This document shows, one piece after another, positions 1-10,763 of a DNA stretch of 64,000 nt; the stretch's first letter is position 1, and the number at the start of each line of letters is the position of its first letter. The DNA is taken from positions 1 through 64,000 of the forward strand of contig CAMZAE010000007.1 in the NCBI GenBank assembly GCA_947304115.1. Reading direction: 5' to 3'. A program made the position numbers and the translations under genes. Under the pieces are notes generated by a model. The model was not told where the DNA came from, did not search any database, and saw nothing but the letters and a program-made list of their open reading frames with translations. The DNA comes from an uncultured Prevotellaceae bacterium. GTDB lineage: Bacteria; Bacteroidota; Bacteroidia; Bacteroidales; Bacteroidaceae.

Positions 1-63
1 ATACAGCCTTTATTTCCATTCCTTTTCTCGTTATGACGTTATGACGCCCCTAATCTTTAATCC

Positions 64-1176
64 CTAATCCATTCCCGCCAGCTTAATCACCTCCTCGGCA
101 ATGATGCGTGCCGAGTCGCGCAAAGCCATCGCAGCGGCATTCTCGCCCAGTTCGTGGAGTTTTTCTGTGTCAACAACCGTCTCCAAGGCAAGCGAGATAA
201 GTTGTTCCGGAGCCTCTGCATCACGCATGAGCAATGCCGCCTGACGATTGACGAGAGCCATAGCATTGTGTGTCTGATGGTCCTCTGCCACATTGGGGCT
301 GGGCACCAGAATACTGGGCTTTCCCAACAAACAAAGTTCGCTGATGCTGCCTGCTCCTGCACGGCTGATGACAAGGTCGGCAAGGCGATAAGCCTGGTCC
401 ATGCGGCTGATGAAGTCTGTGACAACGAGGTTGGAGGGCTTGCCCTTTACGTCGAGCGTCTGCTCTATCTCCTTTTTATAATAGCTTCCTGTCTGCCAGA
501 TGAACTGCACGGACGAAGCAGCAATGCGTGAGAGGCTCCTGATGACGCTCTCATTGATTGTCCTTGCTCCAAGACTTCCTCCGACGATAAGGACGGTGGG
601 CTTTGAAGCACTCAGGCCAAAGGCGGCAGCACATTCCTCTCGTGTCAGAGTATCGTTGAGCAAGCTCTGTCGTACCGGATTGCCTGTGAGCAGAATGCGG
701 TCCTTGGGGAAGAAGCGTTCCATGCCTTCGTAGGCCACACATATCTTACGTGCCTTCTTTGCCAGCGTCTTATTGGTCAGGCCGGCAAAGCTGTTCTGCT
801 CTTGAATAAGGCAGGGGATACCTAACTCGTATGCCGCGTTGAGAGTCGCCGAGCTTGCATAACCGCCAACGCCCACTGCGACATGAGGCTTGAAGTCGCG
901 CAACGTCTGCTTCACCATACGCTTGCTACGCAGAAAGTCTATCAGGACACCTATGTTGCCTAACTTCCACAGGGGACGGAGCAAACCGCGCACAGGCAGT
1001 CCTACGATTTCGTATCCTGCAGCAGGCACACGTTGCATCTCCATCCTGCCCTCTGCACCGACGAAGAGAATCTTTACATTGGGATCAGCTTCGCGCAACG
1101 CATTAGCAATACTCACAGCAGGGAAAATATGCCCTCCCGTGCCGCCACCGCTTATTATGACTCTTAGATTATCCAT
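64..1176 (-). CDS. murG: UDP-N-acetylglucosamine--N-acetylmuramyl-(pentapeptide) pyrophosphoryl-undecaprenol N-acetylglucosamine transferase
   Basis: GGGTGGHIFPA N-terminus, ISRAGAGSISEL motif, position in the dcw cluster. Confidence 0.97.
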   Translation of the reverse strand: MDNLRVIISGGGTGGHIFPAVSIANALREADPNVKILFVGAEGRMEMQRVPAAGYEIVGLPVRGLLRPLWKLGNIGVLIDFLRSKRMVKQTLRDFKPHVAVGVGGYASSATLNAAYELGIPCLIQEQNSFAGLTNKTLAKKARKICVAYEGMERFFPKDRILLTGNPVRQSLLNDTLTREECAAAFGLSASKPTVLIVGGSLGARTINESVIRSLSRIAASSVQFIWQTGSYYKKEIEQTLDVKGKPSNLVVTDFISRMDQAYRLADLVISRAGAGSISELCLLGKPSILVPSPNVAEDHQTHNAMALVNRQAALLMRDAEAPEQLISLALETVVDTEKLHELGENAAAMALRDSARIIAEEVIKLAGMD

Positions 1177-1226
1177 AACCTTAATAATTCCTTAATCCCT
1201 AATCTTTAATCCTTAATCCCTAATCC

Positions 1227-2432
1227 CTAATCCTTCACATACTCCGGCTTTCGCCTTGCCGTATGGCTCACACTCAGTATCATGCCTATGTAGGTGCTGG
1301 TGATAAAGAGACTTGTACCGCCTCGGCTAACCAGTGGCAAGGGCTGTCCAGTCACAGGGAATGCTCCCACGGCCACTGCCATGTTCATCATGGCCTGAAC
1401 CACAATCATCAGCGCCAGCCCCATCACCAAATAAGACGGGAAGAGAGCCTTGCATTTCTGCGCGATGCGCAAAGAGCGATACATCAGCATGAGATAGAGC
1501 GCCAGCACAGCAACCGCTCCGATAATGCCGAGTTCTTCTATGATAATGGCATAGATGAAGTCGGAGAAAGCCTGTGGGATGAAGTCTCGCTGACGACTAT
1601 TGCCAGGACCTCGGCCGATGATGTTGCTCGTGGCTATTGCTACCTTGGCGTATGCCTTCTGCGGATTCTCCTGCGGCTTGTAGTCCTTGGGGTTGGCGGG
1701 ACGTTCCTGTTTGTCTGTAATGCGATGCACCCACGTCGGGACACGGTGCAGCGGGCCTTTGGACATGCTCCACTCCGTCAGTGTCTTTTCCGGGATGGCA
1801 TGAGCCACGCCGAATACCGTTCCTATGCCACCCAAGCCCAAACAGAGTGCGCCAATGAGTATTTCCTTGCGTATCTGTGCATAGAAGCAGATGCCGAACA
1901 GCGCTAATGCAATGATGAACGCGGTTGATGCATTCTCTGTAAAGATGAGGAGTATTGTGATAAAGGACGTTAGTGCCACTATCTTGAAGGCTGTCGGACT
2001 TGCTCCCTTCTCATCGCGCAGCGAAGAGAGAATGAAACAACTGAAGCCAACAAGACTCAGCTTGGCAATCTCACTGGGCTGGAAACGTATGAAGCCTATC
2101 TGTATCCAGCGGCCGGCATCGTTTGTCTTCTGACCGATGGCAAGCACGGCAATAAGCAGCAGAAGCGACACAAACATGCCTATCGTGCAGAACAGCTTGA
2201 AATAGTTGCACGGGATGAAATGCACAAGCCAAGCAATGAAGATGCCCATCAGCACGAAAGAGCCGTGCTGCATGATCGGGTCCCAATACGCACCGCTGCC
2301 AAACGTCATGCGCGAACTGGCACTATAGACCTCAATCAACGAGATGGCACAGAGGATGAGGAATACTGCCCATACGCCCAAATCGCCATGTATCAGGGTT
2401 TTGTCCTTTAACTTATTTAGTTTCATTGTCAT
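1227..2432 (-). CDS. ftsW: FtsW/RodA/SpoVE family lipid II flippase/polymerase
   Basis: Multi-TM protein with LPLVSRGGTSL signature; dcw synteny. Confidence 0.95.
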   Translation of the reverse strand: MTMKLNKLKDKTLIHGDLGVWAVFLILCAISLIEVYSASSRMTFGSGAYWDPIMQHGSFVLMGIFIAWLVHFIPCNYFKLFCTIGMFVSLLLLIAVLAIGQKTNDAGRWIQIGFIRFQPSEIAKLSLVGFSCFILSSLRDEKGASPTAFKIVALTSFITILLIFTENASTAFIIALALFGICFYAQIRKEILIGALCLGLGGIGTVFGVAHAIPEKTLTEWSMSKGPLHRVPTWVHRITDKQERPANPKDYKPQENPQKAYAKVAIATSNIIGRGPGNSRQRDFIPQAFSDFIYAIIIEELGIIGAVAVLALYLMLMYRSLRIAQKCKALFPSYLVMGLALMIVVQAMMNMAVAVGAFPVTGQPLPLVSRGGTSLFITSTYIGMILSVSHTARRKPEYVKD

Positions 2433-2463
2433 TGTCTTGTCTTTTATAGGATTGCCTATGAGT

Positions 2464-3798
2464 CTATAGGTTTCTCACTTGCTGACAGAACTGTTCGCCT
2501 CTGTCCTCCATATTCTTGAAGAGGTCGAAGCTGGCACAGCAGGGACTCAGCAGGACGGTATCGCCTGGCTTTGCCATGCGGTTGCACGCCTCCACACAAT
2601 CCTTCATGTTGTGGGTGTCAGCTACAGGAATGCCCATTCCATCGAAGAAATCGTGAAGCTTGCTGTTGTCTGCGCCAAGATAGACGAGGCCTTTGCACTT
2701 CTTCTGCACCAGTTCTTTGATGGCGTTGTAGTCATTGCCCTTGTCCTTTCCGCCAATGATGAGGATGGTGGGCGTGGTCATGCTCTCAAGGGCATACCAG
2801 CAGGCATCGACATTGGTGGCCTTCGAGTCGTTGATATACTGCACACCGCCCACGCGCGCCACCTTCTGCAGGCGGTGCTCCACGCCCTCGAAGTCGCTCA
2901 GGCTCTGACGCAGCGAGGCATCGTCGATACCGCTGATGTGGGCTGCAATGCCTGCCGCCAAACTGTTGTACATATTGTGTTTGCCTCGAAGACTCAGACT
3001 TTCCTGCTCCATGTTGAAGGGCGTGGGATACTCGATGACATACTGTCCGTCGGCAATGTAGCCTATCATGCCTTCTTTCTTGATGATGCTGAAGGGACAC
3101 ATCTTGGCCTTGATGCCATACTTCTTCAGTTCGGCTGCAATGATGGGGTCCTCATTCCAGTAGATAAAAGCGTCGTCCTCAGTCTGGTTCTGAACGATGC
3201 GCATCTTTGAATCGGTATATTTCTGCATCGAGTTCTCATAGCGGTCCAAGTGGTCGGGCGTAATGTTGAGCAGGATGGCAATGTTGGCACGGAATTCATA
3301 CATGTTGTCGAGCTGGAAGCTGCTCAGTTCGATGATGTAGTAGTCGTAGGTTGCGCCCTCGGCTATCTGGAGAGCCAGGCTGCGGCCGATGTTTCCTGCC
3401 AGGCCTGCATTGTAGCCTGCCTTGCGGAAAATGTGGTAGATAAGGCTCGTGGTTGTCGTCTTGCCGTTGGAGCCAGTGATGCAAATCATCTTGGCATCGG
3501 TGTAGCGTCCGGCAAACTCTATCTCGCTGATGATGGGAATGCCCGCATCTCTGACCTTCTGCACCATTGGTGCATCGTCGGGGATACCCGGACTCTTCAC
3601 AACCTCGCGGGCATTGAGGATGAGTTCTTCCGTATGCTTTCCCTCTTCCCAAGGCACGTCATACTCGCGGAGCACCTGCTTGTAGTTCTCCTTTATCCTG
3701 CCCATGTCACTGACGAAGACATCGAATCCCTTCACCTTTGCCAGCGCTGCGGCTCCCACGCCGCTCTCGGCGGCTCCTAATATCACTATTCTTTTCAT
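2464..3798 (-). CDS. murD: UDP-N-acetylmuramoylalanine--D-glutamate ligase
   Basis: GSNGKTTT ATP motif, LNITPDHLDRY, dcw synteny. Confidence 0.97.
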   Translation of the reverse strand: MKRIVILGAAESGVGAAALAKVKGFDVFVSDMGRIKENYKQVLREYDVPWEEGKHTEELILNAREVVKSPGIPDDAPMVQKVRDAGIPIISEIEFAGRYTDAKMICITGSNGKTTTTSLIYHIFRKAGYNAGLAGNIGRSLALQIAEGATYDYYIIELSSFQLDNMYEFRANIAILLNITPDHLDRYENSMQKYTDSKMRIVQNQTEDDAFIYWNEDPIIAAELKKYGIKAKMCPFSIIKKEGMIGYIADGQYVIEYPTPFNMEQESLSLRGKHNMYNSLAAGIAAHISGIDDASLRQSLSDFEGVEHRLQKVARVGGVQYINDSKATNVDACWYALESMTTPTILIIGGKDKGNDYNAIKELVQKKCKGLVYLGADNSKLHDFFDGMGIPVADTHNMKDCVEACNRMAKPGDTVLLSPCCASFDLFKNMEDRGEQFCQQVRNL

Positions 3799-3799
3799 C

Positions 3800-5065
3800 T
3801 TATCTTATCTTCAATGTTACGATGGCGAGGGCCGCCATGATAATGGTAACAATCCAGAAGCGGACGGTTATCTTAGACTCCAGCCAGCAGCCCTTGGGCC
3901 AGTTGATGAGCACCTTGAAGTCGGAGGGCAGTTGCCCTGGCTTGACGCGGAAGGTGTCGTGCAGCGGTGCACGTTTGACAACGCGCCACTTCTGTCCGCG
4001 CTTGTTGCCCATCTTGGCATAGTTGGTCTGCAGCAGCACGCTCAGGCTCTCCATGAAGAAGACGAAGCAAAGCAGTGGCAGGAGCAGTTCCTTGTGTATG
4101 ATTATGGCTGTCACGCCGATGATGCCGCCGATGGCAAGGCTGCCAGTGTCGCCCATGAATACCTGCGCTGGATAGGCATTGTACCAGAGGAAGCCGATGA
4201 GTGCGCCCACAAAAGCGCAGATGAAGATGACGAGTTCCTCGGAGCCTGGGATATACATTATATTAAGGTAGGCTGCCATGTGTATGTGGCTGCTGACGTA
4301 TGCCAATATGCCGAGGGCAATGCACATGATGGCGGCATTGCCTGCGCACAAACCGTCCATTCCATCGTTCAAATTCGAACCGTTGCTGACCGCCATCACA
4401 ATGAAGGTGGTGACGAAAACGAAGAATATCCAGCCTGCCGCCGTCCTGTACTTTCCCAGGAAGCGGAATATGTCGGCATAGTTGAGGTTGTTGTTCTTGA
4501 CAAAAGGAATGGTGGTAATGGTGCTCTTGACTTCTTCGCTGCGATGCGTCACGACTTGCTCAGTGCCTTGTCTTTCGTCCTGAATGTTCTCACAGATAAC
4601 GGCATCGGGACTCAGCCAGAGTGTCAGGCCAACGACCAAGCCAAGAACAGCTTGTCCGATGAGCTTGTAAATGGGGCGCAGACCGTCTTTCGTGACCTTC
4701 ATCTTGATGTAGTCGTCGGCAAAGCCCAGTGCGCCGAGCCACAGCGTGGTGAAGAGCATGAGGAGCATGTAGATGTTGCGAAGTCGTCCGAGCAACAGGC
4801 AGGGAATGAGGGTTGCTACAATAATGATGATGCCGCCCATCGTAGGCACACCTTTCTTGTCCACGCCATAGGGATCGATACTGGCGTCGCGCTGTGACTC
4901 GCTGCCGTTGTGCGTCTTCATCCACTTGACGAAGTACTGGCCGAACCACATGGAGATGAGCAGGCCCAGCACCAGCGTGAGCACCGCACGGAAAGAGATG
5001 TAGTGCCACAGATTGGCACCCGAAACTCCGAATTGGCCTAAGTATCTGAACAGGTAATATAGCAT
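3800..5065 (-). CDS. mraY: Phospho-N-acetylmuramoyl-pentapeptide transferase
   Basis: GVPTMGG, NLNDGMDGL, VFMGDTGSLA motifs. Confidence 0.97.
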   Translation of the reverse strand: MLYYLFRYLGQFGVSGANLWHYISFRAVLTLVLGLLISMWFGQYFVKWMKTHNGSESQRDASIDPYGVDKKGVPTMGGIIIIVATLIPCLLLGRLRNIYMLLMLFTTLWLGALGFADDYIKMKVTKDGLRPIYKLIGQAVLGLVVGLTLWLSPDAVICENIQDERQGTEQVVTHRSEEVKSTITTIPFVKNNNLNYADIFRFLGKYRTAAGWIFFVFVTTFIVMAVSNGSNLNDGMDGLCAGNAAIMCIALGILAYVSSHIHMAAYLNIMYIPGSEELVIFICAFVGALIGFLWYNAYPAQVFMGDTGSLAIGGIIGVTAIIIHKELLLPLLCFVFFMESLSVLLQTNYAKMGNKRGQKWRVVKRAPLHDTFRVKPGQLPSDFKVLINWPKGCWLESKITVRFWIVTIIMAALAIVTLKIR

Positions 5066-5121
5066 GTCTTTTTGATGACTTTTGTTGTTTTATTTTGTTC
5101 TCTTTTCCTTGTCTAAAATCC

Positions 5122-5209
5122 CCGCGTGCGGCGTTTGCAATCTCCGCGTGCGGCGTTGGGCATTTCCGCGTGGGGCGTTGGGCATTTCCGCAGGCGGCGT
5201 TTTCGAGTC
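5122..5209. repeat. Four tandem 22-bp units (CCGCGTGCGGCGTTgGGCATTT-like), locus A of the dispersed family
   Basis: CCGC(G/A)(T/G)G recurs at 5122, 5144, 5166 and 5188, exactly 22 bp apart; intergenic between murE and mraY. Confidence 0.9.
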
Positions 5210-5222
5210 CCCTCAGAGGGGG

Positions 5223-6674
5223 TTAAATTCCGAATGCTTCGCGTATCACTTCATGGTCGTCAAAGTGATGTTTCACGCCTTTGACAATCTGGTAATCTTC
5301 ATGCCCCTTGCCGGCCACAAGGATGACATCGCCCGGCTGCGCCATTGTGCAGGCGGTGCGGATGGCTTCCCTGCGGTCCACTATGCTGATGACGTTTCGC
5401 CTCTGGGCACTGTCGAGACCTGCCAGCATGTCGTTGATGATGTCCTGCGGCTCTTCATTTCTGGGATTGTCACTCGTAATGATGACGCGGTCGCTGTGCT
5501 TCACGGCCTCCTGTGCCATCAAGGGGCGCTTCCCCTTGTCGCGGTTGCCGCCTGCTCCGCAAACCGTCCAGCATTGGCCTTTGCCTTGCAGGACCTCGTT
5601 GATTGTCGTGAGGACATTGACCAGGGCATCGGGCGTGTGGGCGTAATCGACGATGGCCGTGACGCCTTCCTTCGAGCGGATGGCCTCAAAACGGCCGTTG
5701 ACGGGCTTCTGCGCACTGAGCAGGACGAGTGCCTGCTGCGGCTCGACACCCAGCATGACCGTTGCGCCATAGACGGCAAGCAGGTTGCTGACGTTGAAAC
5801 GCCCCACGAACTGCACGCTCACCTCCCGTCCGTCAATCTCCAGGTCCATGCCCTCGAAGCTCTCCTCCATGATGCGGGCCTTGAAGTCGGCCGCAGAGTG
5901 GAGGGAATAGGTCTTGACCTTCGCCTTGCAGTTCTGCACCATGACCATGCCGTTGCGGTCGTCGGCATTGACGATGGCGAAAGCGTCTGCCGGAAGAGCA
6001 TCGAAGAAGCCCTTCTTGGCGTCGCGGTAGTTCTCGAAGGTGCCGTGGTAGTCCAGGTGGTCGCGCGTGAGGTTGGTAAAGATGCCGCCACTGAATACCA
6101 GGCCGCCTATACGCTTCTGGCTGACGCTGTGGCTGCTGACCTCCATGAAGGCGTAAGCACAGCCTTCGTCCGCCATCTGCCCAAGCAGACGGTTCAGGGT
6201 GATGGGATCAGGCGTTGTGCATTCAGTGGGAACAGGCTCGCCGTCGATGTAGTTGCAGACGGTGCTGACGAGGCCGCACTTGTATCCGAGCTGGCGGAAG
6301 ATGCTATAGAGCACGGTGGCGATGGTCGTCTTGCCATTGGTGCCTGTCACACCGATAAGGTGCATCCGCTTGGTAGGCTCGCCGAAGAAGTGTGTTGCCA
6401 AGACACCCACAACGTCCTCTGTGTTGGGATAGACAAGATAGGTGACATCTTCTGCAATCGTTTCGGGCATCTGCTCGCACACCACGACACGGGCGCCAAG
6501 CTCTATGGCTTTGCCTATGAACGTATGCCCGTCCACCTGAGTGCCACGCATTGCGACAAAGGCTGCGTCCTTTTGGATGCGGCGGCTGTCTATTTCTATG
6601 CCTGTTACTTCTCTGTCGATGCTGCCCACCACCTTTTGCGGCTTGCAGTCTTGTATGAGTTGCTGAAGGTTCAT
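5223..6674 (-). CDS. murE: UDP-N-acetylmuramoyl-tripeptide synthetase
   Basis: [26 protein letters not shown] motifs; dcw synteny. Confidence 0.96.
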   Translation of the reverse strand: MNLQQLIQDCKPQKVVGSIDREVTGIEIDSRRIQKDAAFVAMRGTQVDGHTFIGKAIELGARVVVCEQMPETIAEDVTYLVYPNTEDVVGVLATHFFGEPTKRMHLIGVTGTNGKTTIATVLYSIFRQLGYKCGLVSTVCNYIDGEPVPTECTTPDPITLNRLLGQMADEGCAYAFMEVSSHSVSQKRIGGLVFSGGIFTNLTRDHLDYHGTFENYRDAKKGFFDALPADAFAIVNADDRNGMVMVQNCKAKVKTYSLHSAADFKARIMEESFEGMDLEIDGREVSVQFVGRFNVSNLLAVYGATVMLGVEPQQALVLLSAQKPVNGRFEAIRSKEGVTAIVDYAHTPDALVNVLTTINEVLQGKGQCWTVCGAGGNRDKGKRPLMAQEAVKHSDRVIITSDNPRNEEPQDIINDMLAGLDSAQRRNVISIVDRREAIRTACTMAQPGDVILVAGKGHEDYQIVKGVKHHFDDHEVIREAFGI

Positions 6675-6704
6675 GGTCTTTATTTTATATAGGTCGTATA
6701 GGTC

Positions 6705-8822
6705 TTATTTTCGCTTCGGTGCTGCTGTCAGTGTTATGGTCTTCCCTTTTATGGCAGGGGAGCCTGGGGCAATGTCCTGTTTGGCAATCTGTCCGCAACC
6801 GTTGATGCGGACACGAAGGCCTCGCTGTTGCAGTGCATAGACTGCATCCTTTACGCCCATGCCTGTCACATCCGGCACCTTGTTTAAGGAAACCGTGTCT
6901 GCCTCTGTCAGGCTGAGTTGATTCTTTGCTATGCCCATGCCCTCGACGATGGCTTTGGCTTTTTCCATGCTGCCCTTTGTCGCCTCGGGAACAAAGACGG
7001 AGTTCGTGTCGGCGGCTGCAACGGCATTGCGCACAGAGTCGCGCGACATGATATATTGTGATATCTCGCTGAAGACAGGGCCGCATTGCCCACCGCCCGA
7101 AGCTGGCAGCCCCTGCTTCCTGATGCAGACGATACAACTGTATTTGGGATCGTCGCTGGGGAAGTAGCCGCAGAAGCTGACCATGTACTTGCGGCCGGCA
7201 TAGGAGCCGTTCTCGCTGAACTGTGCTGTTCCTGTCTTGCCGCTCACCTTAAAGAGTTTGCCGCCATTGCCAGCTTTCCTGCCGAGGCCGCCGCTGACAA
7301 CATGCTCCAAGCAGTACTGGATATCGCGAAGCGTGGAGGGTTTGCAGATGCGCTCCTTGATGACTTCTGTCGGGAACTCGCGCACCACCATACCGTCCTT
7401 AAGCTCTGCCTTCACAAAGCGCGGCTTCACCATCTTGCCGCCGTTGGCAATGGCGTTGTAGAACGTAAGGGTGCTGATGGGCGGAAGCATTGTGACGTAA
7501 CCGATGCTCATCCAGGGCAGGTCGGTCTTGCTCCAGTAGCGCTCCTTGCTGAGGGGATGCGGAATGCGGGGAGTGGGTGCATTGTGGAAGGGGAGGTCGA
7601 GAGGAATGCCCACACCCTCGCGAGCCAAACCATCGACATAGGCGGCAGGATTGCTACTGTATGCCTCATCAATAATCTTGCTTACCCCAATGTTGCTACT
7701 CTGCCCCAGGATGTCCTCCACCTTGAGCACACCATAGCCGCCACGATGCCAGTTATGATCCTTCATGTTCCGGCCATGCATATTGACGATGCCTGGAGCA
7801 CAATCCACCGCCTTGTCCAAAGTGATCTTCCCGTCCTCAAGTGCTACCATAATACTGCCGGTCTTGAAGGTGGAGCCGGGTTCCCAAAGGTCATAGATGG
7901 CATGGTTATCCATCTCGTAGTACTCACCGTCCTGAGCACGGGAGAGATTGACGATGGCCTTCACGTCGCCCGTCTTGACTTCCATGACAACGGCAACGCC
8001 CACCTCGCCGTTGACGGTTTCCTCCTTCAGCTTGCGGCGAAGGGTGCGGTCGGCAAAGTCCTGTATGTTGATGTCGATGGTGGTGAGCAGGTCATGCCCG
8101 TTCTCTGCCTGAGCGTCAACGACGGGGACCCTTCTGTTGCGCACCGTAATGAAGTGCTTCGAACCCGGCTTGCCGCGCAGGATGCTGTCGAAGCTCAACT
8201 CCAGTCCGCACTTGGCTTGGCTGCTCGTGTCGTTGTAAAGTTCGCCAATGGTGCGGCTGGCCAGTCCGCCGTATGGCTTGAGGCGCAGCAGCATCTCGTC
8301 TGCATGGAAGCCGCTGCGGTACATGCTCTCCCTGAGGAATGGCAACTCCTTACAAGCCCTGTATTGAACGTAGCTGGCCAGCTTCGGGTAGATGCGCCAG
8401 GAGTATTTGCCACGAGCCTTGCCCTGAAGCAGACGCTCGCGGAACCACCTTGCGTCGCGGTCGGGGAAGATTTGTGCCAGTCCGTCAACGATGCTGTCTA
8501 ACTTCTGGACGAATGTCGTGTCGCGGAACTCGCGTGTCTTCCTCTCAATGCTCGAATCAGGATCATGCACGGCAAAGTCCATGTAGAGTGCGTACTTGGG
8601 CACGGTGCCGGAGAGCACCTGGCGGTCACACGAAAGGATGTTGCCACGGTTGGCCGGTATCTTGGCCGTCTTGCTGTTGCGCCCCACCTCCTTCCAGTAG
8701 TCGCTCTCTGGCGGCAGCATCGTGTAGAGTGCTCTGCCCAGGATATACACCCCTGTCAGAAACATCAGCACAAAGATGACGATGTACCGCCTTGGACCCT
8801 TATCTTTATTGTTAGCTTGCAT
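6705..8822 (-). CDS. ftsI: Penicillin-binding protein / division transpeptidase (FtsI/PBP3-like) with C-terminal PASTA domain
   Basis: EPGSTFK, SSN, KTGTAQ catalytic motifs; VPDVTGMGVKDAVYALQQRGL PASTA-like tail. Confidence 0.94.
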   Translation of the reverse strand: MQANNKDKGPRRYIVIFVLMFLTGVYILGRALYTMLPPESDYWKEVGRNSKTAKIPANRGNILSCDRQVLSGTVPKYALYMDFAVHDPDSSIERKTREFRDTTFVQKLDSIVDGLAQIFPDRDARWFRERLLQGKARGKYSWRIYPKLASYVQYRACKELPFLRESMYRSGFHADEMLLRLKPYGGLASRTIGELYNDTSSQAKCGLELSFDSILRGKPGSKHFITVRNRRVPVVDAQAENGHDLLTTIDINIQDFADRTLRRKLKEETVNGEVGVAVVMEVKTGDVKAIVNLSRAQDGEYYEMDNHAIYDLWEPGSTFKTGSIMVALEDGKITLDKAVDCAPGIVNMHGRNMKDHNWHRGGYGVLKVEDILGQSSNIGVSKIIDEAYSSNPAAYVDGLAREGVGIPLDLPFHNAPTPRIPHPLSKERYWSKTDLPWMSIGYVTMLPPISTLTFYNAIANGGKMVKPRFVKAELKDGMVVREFPTEVIKERICKPSTLRDIQYCLEHVVSGGLGRKAGNGGKLFKVSGKTGTAQFSENGSYAGRKYMVSFCGYFPSDDPKYSCIVCIRKQGLPASGGGQCGPVFSEISQYIMSRDSVRNAVAAADTNSVFVPEATKGSMEKAKAIVEGMGIAKNQLSLTEADTVSLNKVPDVTGMGVKDAVYALQQRGLRVRINGCGQIAKQDIAPGSPAIKGKTITLTAAPKRK

Positions 8823-8834
8823 AATCTCTAATCC

Positions 8835-9311
8835 TTAATCCTTCACATTTATTGTGAACGGCGCAACCTTGCTGGGTGTCAATGTGCTGTCGCCTTGTTC
8901 ACGGAGCTTCTGCTCGAGCTGGCTCTGGCGGCAGAGTTGTGTGAGTTCGCTGACGCGGGTGATGCAGCGGTAGCGCCAGTCCTTGAGTTCTGCCTCAAGC
9001 TCCGTCTCCTTCATCATCTCCACCTGTGCCTGATAGCCGTTGGTGATGTAGAGAAAGATGCCGGCCAGGACAAGCAGCACCATCTTCCACTGGCTGAGAA
9101 ACCAGCGAGGGGCAGCATCCAGCATCTGTCGTATGCCGGCAGCCGTCATTTCGTCGGTCTCGTCTTCGTCGCCAACGAGCGAGCGCATCAGCTTCTCCTT
9201 GTCGCTGACAGGCTCTACAGGCTCTGAGGTCTCAAGGCTCTCTGAAAACTCTGGGGTTTCCGAGAGCACCTCCTGCTGTTCCTCCAGATTGTCTAATTCT
9301 ATCTCAGCCAT
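8835..9311 (-). CDS. FtsL-like small single-TM division protein
   Basis: One TM segment (WKMVLLVLAGIFLYI), located between ftsI and rsmH. Confidence 0.75.
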   Translation of the reverse strand: MAEIELDNLEEQQEVLSETPEFSESLETSEPVEPVSDKEKLMRSLVGDEDETDEMTAAGIRQMLDAAPRWFLSQWKMVLLVLAGIFLYITNGYQAQVEMMKETELEAELKDWRYRCITRVSELTQLCRQSQLEQKLREQGDSTLTPSKVAPFTINVKD

Positions 9312-9338
9312 ATCATTTTAATCCCTAATCCTTAATCC

Positions 9339-10283
9339 CTAATCCCTCTTCGCCGCTATGCGGAGCTTTGCCGAGCGGCTGCGAGGGTTGCGGCTTTGCT
9401 CTTCGGCATCGGGAGTGATGACACTGCGGTTGACGGCTTCCAATGGCGCGTTGCTGCGACCGAAGACGTCGGTCTCCACCTTTCCCTCTGCGTTGCCAGC
9501 CTTTATGATGTTCTTCACCATTCGGTCCTCGAGGGAGTGATAGGTGAGGATACTCAGGCGCCCGCCTGGTCGCAACAGCTCGGTGGCTGCGCAAAGCATT
9601 TGCCTAAGGGCAAGCATCTCGCCGTTCACCTCGATGCGTAGTGCCTGAAAGACACGTGCCAGGTCCTTTTTCTCGCGGTCATAACCCATTAAGGGCTTTA
9701 GCACTTCCGCCAGCTCCATCGTTGTGGCGATGGACTTCTGCTGACGTGCCTTGACGATTGCAGAAGCGATGCGACGGCTGTTCTTCAGTTCGCCATAGAG
9801 ATAGAGGATGTCTGAAAGCTGCTCCTCGCTGTACTCCTCCACGACGCGCTTTGCCGTGAGGCTGGCCCTTTGGTTCATCCGCATGTCGAGCGGTGCGTCG
9901 AAGCGGAAGCTGAAGCCCCGCCTTTCCTCGTCGAAGTGATGACTGCTTACGCCCAAGTCTGCCAGTATGCCGTCCACCTGCTCATGTCCATAGTAGAGCA
10001 TCCAGTTCTTCAAGAAGCGGAAGTTACTGCGGATGAAGGTGAAGTTCCCATCGCCCTCCATTATGGGGAGGGAGTCTTCCAGTTCCTTTGCATTCTTCGC
10101 GGCATCCTCGTCTTGGTCGAAGCTGTAGAGATGTCCCGTGCCTCCAAGCCGCCGGAGAATCTCTTTGCTATGGCCGCCGCCACCAAAGGTGAGGTCCGCA
10201 TATATGCCTCCGGGCTTGATGTCCAACCCGTCAACTGCCTCCTTCAGCAGCACCGGCACATGATATGTGTATTCACCTTTCAC
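9339..10283 (-). CDS. rsmH: 16S rRNA (cytosine(1402)-N(4))-methyltransferase
   Basis: HVPVLLKEAVDGL, LGVSSHHFDEERRGFSFR, LTYHSLEDRMVK motifs. Confidence 0.96.
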   Translation of the reverse strand: MKGEYTYHVPVLLKEAVDGLDIKPGGIYADLTFGGGGHSKEILRRLGGTGHLYSFDQDEDAAKNAKELEDSLPIMEGDGNFTFIRSNFRFLKNWMLYYGHEQVDGILADLGVSSHHFDEERRGFSFRFDAPLDMRMNQRASLTAKRVVEEYSEEQLSDILYLYGELKNSRRIASAIVKARQQKSIATTMELAEVLKPLMGYDREKKDLARVFQALRIEVNGEMLALRQMLCAATELLRPGGRLSILTYHSLEDRMVKNIIKAGNAEGKVETDVFGRSNAPLEAVNRSVITPDAEEQSRNPRSRSAKLRIAAKRD

Positions 10284-10287
10284 CCCT

Positions 10288-10731
10288 TCAACCTTTCATC
10301 ATGTCCTCCAAGACGCTTGCCACCTGCTCCGGATTGCTCAGAAGTCCCTCTGCCGCCTGCTTGCTCCATATCTCGATGGTGTTGTCCACTCCGATGAAGC
10401 GCACGTCGCTCTTTATGCCGGCATGTTCCAAATAGCGGCGGGGGATGAGCATACGGCCACCGCTGTCGAGCGTAATGTTCTCAGCATCGGCAGTAAAGAG
10501 ACGCAAGCCTTCGCGCTGACGGCGGTCGAAGAAGTTTGTGCGTGCCCGCACAGCATCAACCTGGGCATCCCAAACGCTCTTGGGATAGAGCACAAGACAG
10601 TTCTCGAAGATGTCGCGACGCAACACCAACCCCTCCTCTTCCTCCTTTTGAAGGATTTTTCGGAAGACGCTGGGCACGAAAACACGGCCTTTTTCGTCCG
10701 TCTTGGCATCTATGCTACCTGTAAATCTCAT
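10288..10731 (-). CDS. mraZ: Division/cell wall cluster transcriptional regulator MraZ
   Basis: AbrB-like DEKGRVFVPSVFRK and DSGGRMLIPRRYLEHA repeats; first gene of dcw. Confidence 0.92.
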   Translation of the reverse strand: MRFTGSIDAKTDEKGRVFVPSVFRKILQKEEEEGLVLRRDIFENCLVLYPKSVWDAQVDAVRARTNFFDRRQREGLRLFTADAENITLDSGGRMLIPRRYLEHAGIKSDVRFIGVDNTIEIWSKQAAEGLLSNPEQVASVLEDMMKG

Positions 10732-10763
10732 CGTCTTTTTTCCTTTTCTATAGAAAATCTGCT

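Noticed and set aside
1194-1235. Telomere-like (CCCTAAT)n repeats
   Set aside because: Only a few imperfect units, internal, and the heptad word changes from junction to junction.
5122-5209. CRISPR array
   Set aside because: 22-bp units are contiguous with no spacers; no cas genes in the window.
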